From Nitrospira sp. (lineage in GTDB: Bacteria; Nitrospirota; Nitrospiria; Nitrospirales; Nitrospiraceae), in NCBI GenBank assembly GCA_020697375.1, contig JAJFBJ010000150.1, positions 1-6,774 of the forward strand: 6,774 bases of DNA, in the 5' to 3' direction. Below, in pieces: positions 6,327 through 6,774 of this stretch. Numbering within the stretch: the stretch's first letter is position 1; every line of letters begins with the position of its first letter. Under the pieces are notes generated by a model, which was not told where the DNA came from, did no database searches, and saw only the letters and a list, made by a program, of their open reading frames with translations. Both the position numbers and the translations under genes were made by a program.

Positions 6327-6353
6327 ACAAGTCCCCATAGGGGGTCATCTTGT
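6327..6353. repeat. Interrupted stem-loop just after the RND stop
   Basis: ACAAG (6327-6331) pairs with CTTGT (6349-6353). Inside it, CCCC (6333-6336) pairs with GGGG (6340-6344 region) around a tiny loop, with unpaired bases mainly on one side. No T run follows on the minus strand, so it is not a textbook terminator. It begins 37 nt after the RND stop and may be a 3' end structure. Confidence 0.3.
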
Positions 6354-6389
6354 CCTTCCACATCCAGACTGGAACGAATCAACAGCAAA

Positions 6390-6774
6390 TTACGCGGCAG
6401 GGTGCAGTGAGGTGGCCCGATTCCTGGTGAACCGAAGCCTCAGGCGATCCAGAAATAAGTACACGACAGGCGTGGTGTACAAGGTGAGGACCTGGCTGAC
6501 GAGGAGGCCGCCCACGATCGCAATGCCGAGCGGACGCCGCAGCTCCGATCCCACTCCCATACCGATGGCCAGCGGAAGCGCGCCCAGCAAGGCGGCCATC
6601 GTTGTCATCATGATCGGCCGAAACCGCAAGAGACAAGCCTCGTAGATGGCATCCGCCGTAGACTTGCCTTCTCCAGCCCGCTCACTCTGGAGCGCGAAGT
6701 CGATCATCATGATGGCGTTCTTCTTGACGATGCCGATCAGCAGCATGATGCCGATCAAGGCAATCATGGTGAGT
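6390..6774 (-). CDS. C-terminal fragment of an RND-family efflux transporter (MdtB/MdtC-like), cut by window edge
   Basis: About 127 C-terminal residues of a proton-driven RND pump subunit are visible, covering roughly the last three membrane helices; the whole protein should be about 1,000-1,050 residues. The motif [17 protein letters not shown] contains the lysine equivalent to Lys940 of E. coli AcrB, part of the proton relay, followed by Asn. [20 protein letters not shown] and [20 protein letters not shown] are signature C-terminal segments of the MdtB/MdtC/MuxB branch. This branch exports drugs, bile salts or metal-chelator complexes. The frame stays open through the window end and closes with TAA at 6390. 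It is on the same strand as fecI but 342 nt away with stem-loops between, so I treat it as a separate transcription unit. The substrate cannot be inferred. Confidence 0.93.
   Translation of the reverse strand, partial: LTMIALIGIMLLIGIVKKNAIMMIDFALQSERAGEGKSTADAIYEACLLRFRPIMMTTMAALLGALPLAIGMGVGSELRRPLGIAIVGGLLVSQVLTLYTTPVVYLFLDRLRLRFTRNRATSLHPAA

Larger units (their letters stand above)
6048..6389. other. 342-base stretch without an accepted gene, between the RND gene and fecI
   Basis: No recognisable protein or RNA gene is present. On the minus strand it holds, in transcription order, a split stem-loop (6327-6353), a clean 7-bp stem-loop (6280-6300), a 39-codon open frame with a plausible ribosome binding site (6229-6348), a featureless AT-richer section, and a candidate fecI promoter with palindrome (6079-6107). 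I see no good match to the classical 19-bp Fur box. Confidence 0.6.

Noticed and set aside
1..6774. CRISPR arrays, tRNA/rRNA genes, insertion sequences or transposase genes
   Set aside because: I saw no regularly spaced repeats, no tRNA-like cloverleaf segments, and no transposase-like protein in any plausible frame.

Overview
The window looks like an accessory metal-acquisition locus of a Gram-negative bacterium. It has an outer-membrane TonB-dependent receptor, an ECF sigma/anti-sigma pair, Sec signal peptides and an RND efflux pump. Moderately high GC and the gene mix would fit Nitrospirota or a proteobacterium. I cannot fix the taxon from the sequence, so this is only a guess.

Every gene I accept lies on the minus strand, so transcription runs from high to low coordinates. 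In that order: the 3' end of an RND (MdtB/MdtC-type) inner-membrane efflux transporter (6390-6774, cut by the window edge); a 342-base stretch without an accepted gene, holding two stem-loops and a candidate promoter with an embedded palindrome; a FecI-type ECF sigma factor (5505-6047); a FecR-type transmembrane sigma regulator (4437-5435); a 152-base gap with a terminator-like hairpin; a FecA-type TonB-dependent transducer with an STN signalling domain (1786-4284); a secreted DUF4198 protein (932-1738); a PepSY-type membrane protein (127-930); and the first 18 codons of another, probably membrane-anchored, protein (1-55).

The middle five genes read as one functional unit. By analogy with the fec, fpv and fox systems, the receptor binds a metal chelate at the cell surface. 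Its STN domain signals to the C-terminal periplasmic domain of FecR, which releases FecI to transcribe the receptor and its followers. The last two genes are tightly packed behind the receptor: 47 nt to the DUF4198 gene, then 1 nt to the PepSY gene. They are therefore probably co-expressed and could handle the imported metal, with the DUF4198 protein as a periplasmic binder and the PepSY protein as a membrane partner or reductase. No TonB/ExbBD and no ABC or permease component lies in the window, so the inner-membrane step must be elsewhere or be served by an unrecognised part. The ligand is unknown: FecA-like sequence suggests ferric citrate or another ferric chelate, while DUF4198 relatives point to nickel or cobalt.

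The points most worth a second look are the FecA-DUF4198-PepSY combination; a predicted mature N-terminal histidine on the DUF4198 protein; a sigma/anti-sigma pair in the same reading frame separated by a single stop codon, with the strong ribosome binding site in the wrong place for fecR; and the attenuator-like hairpin between fecR and fecA.
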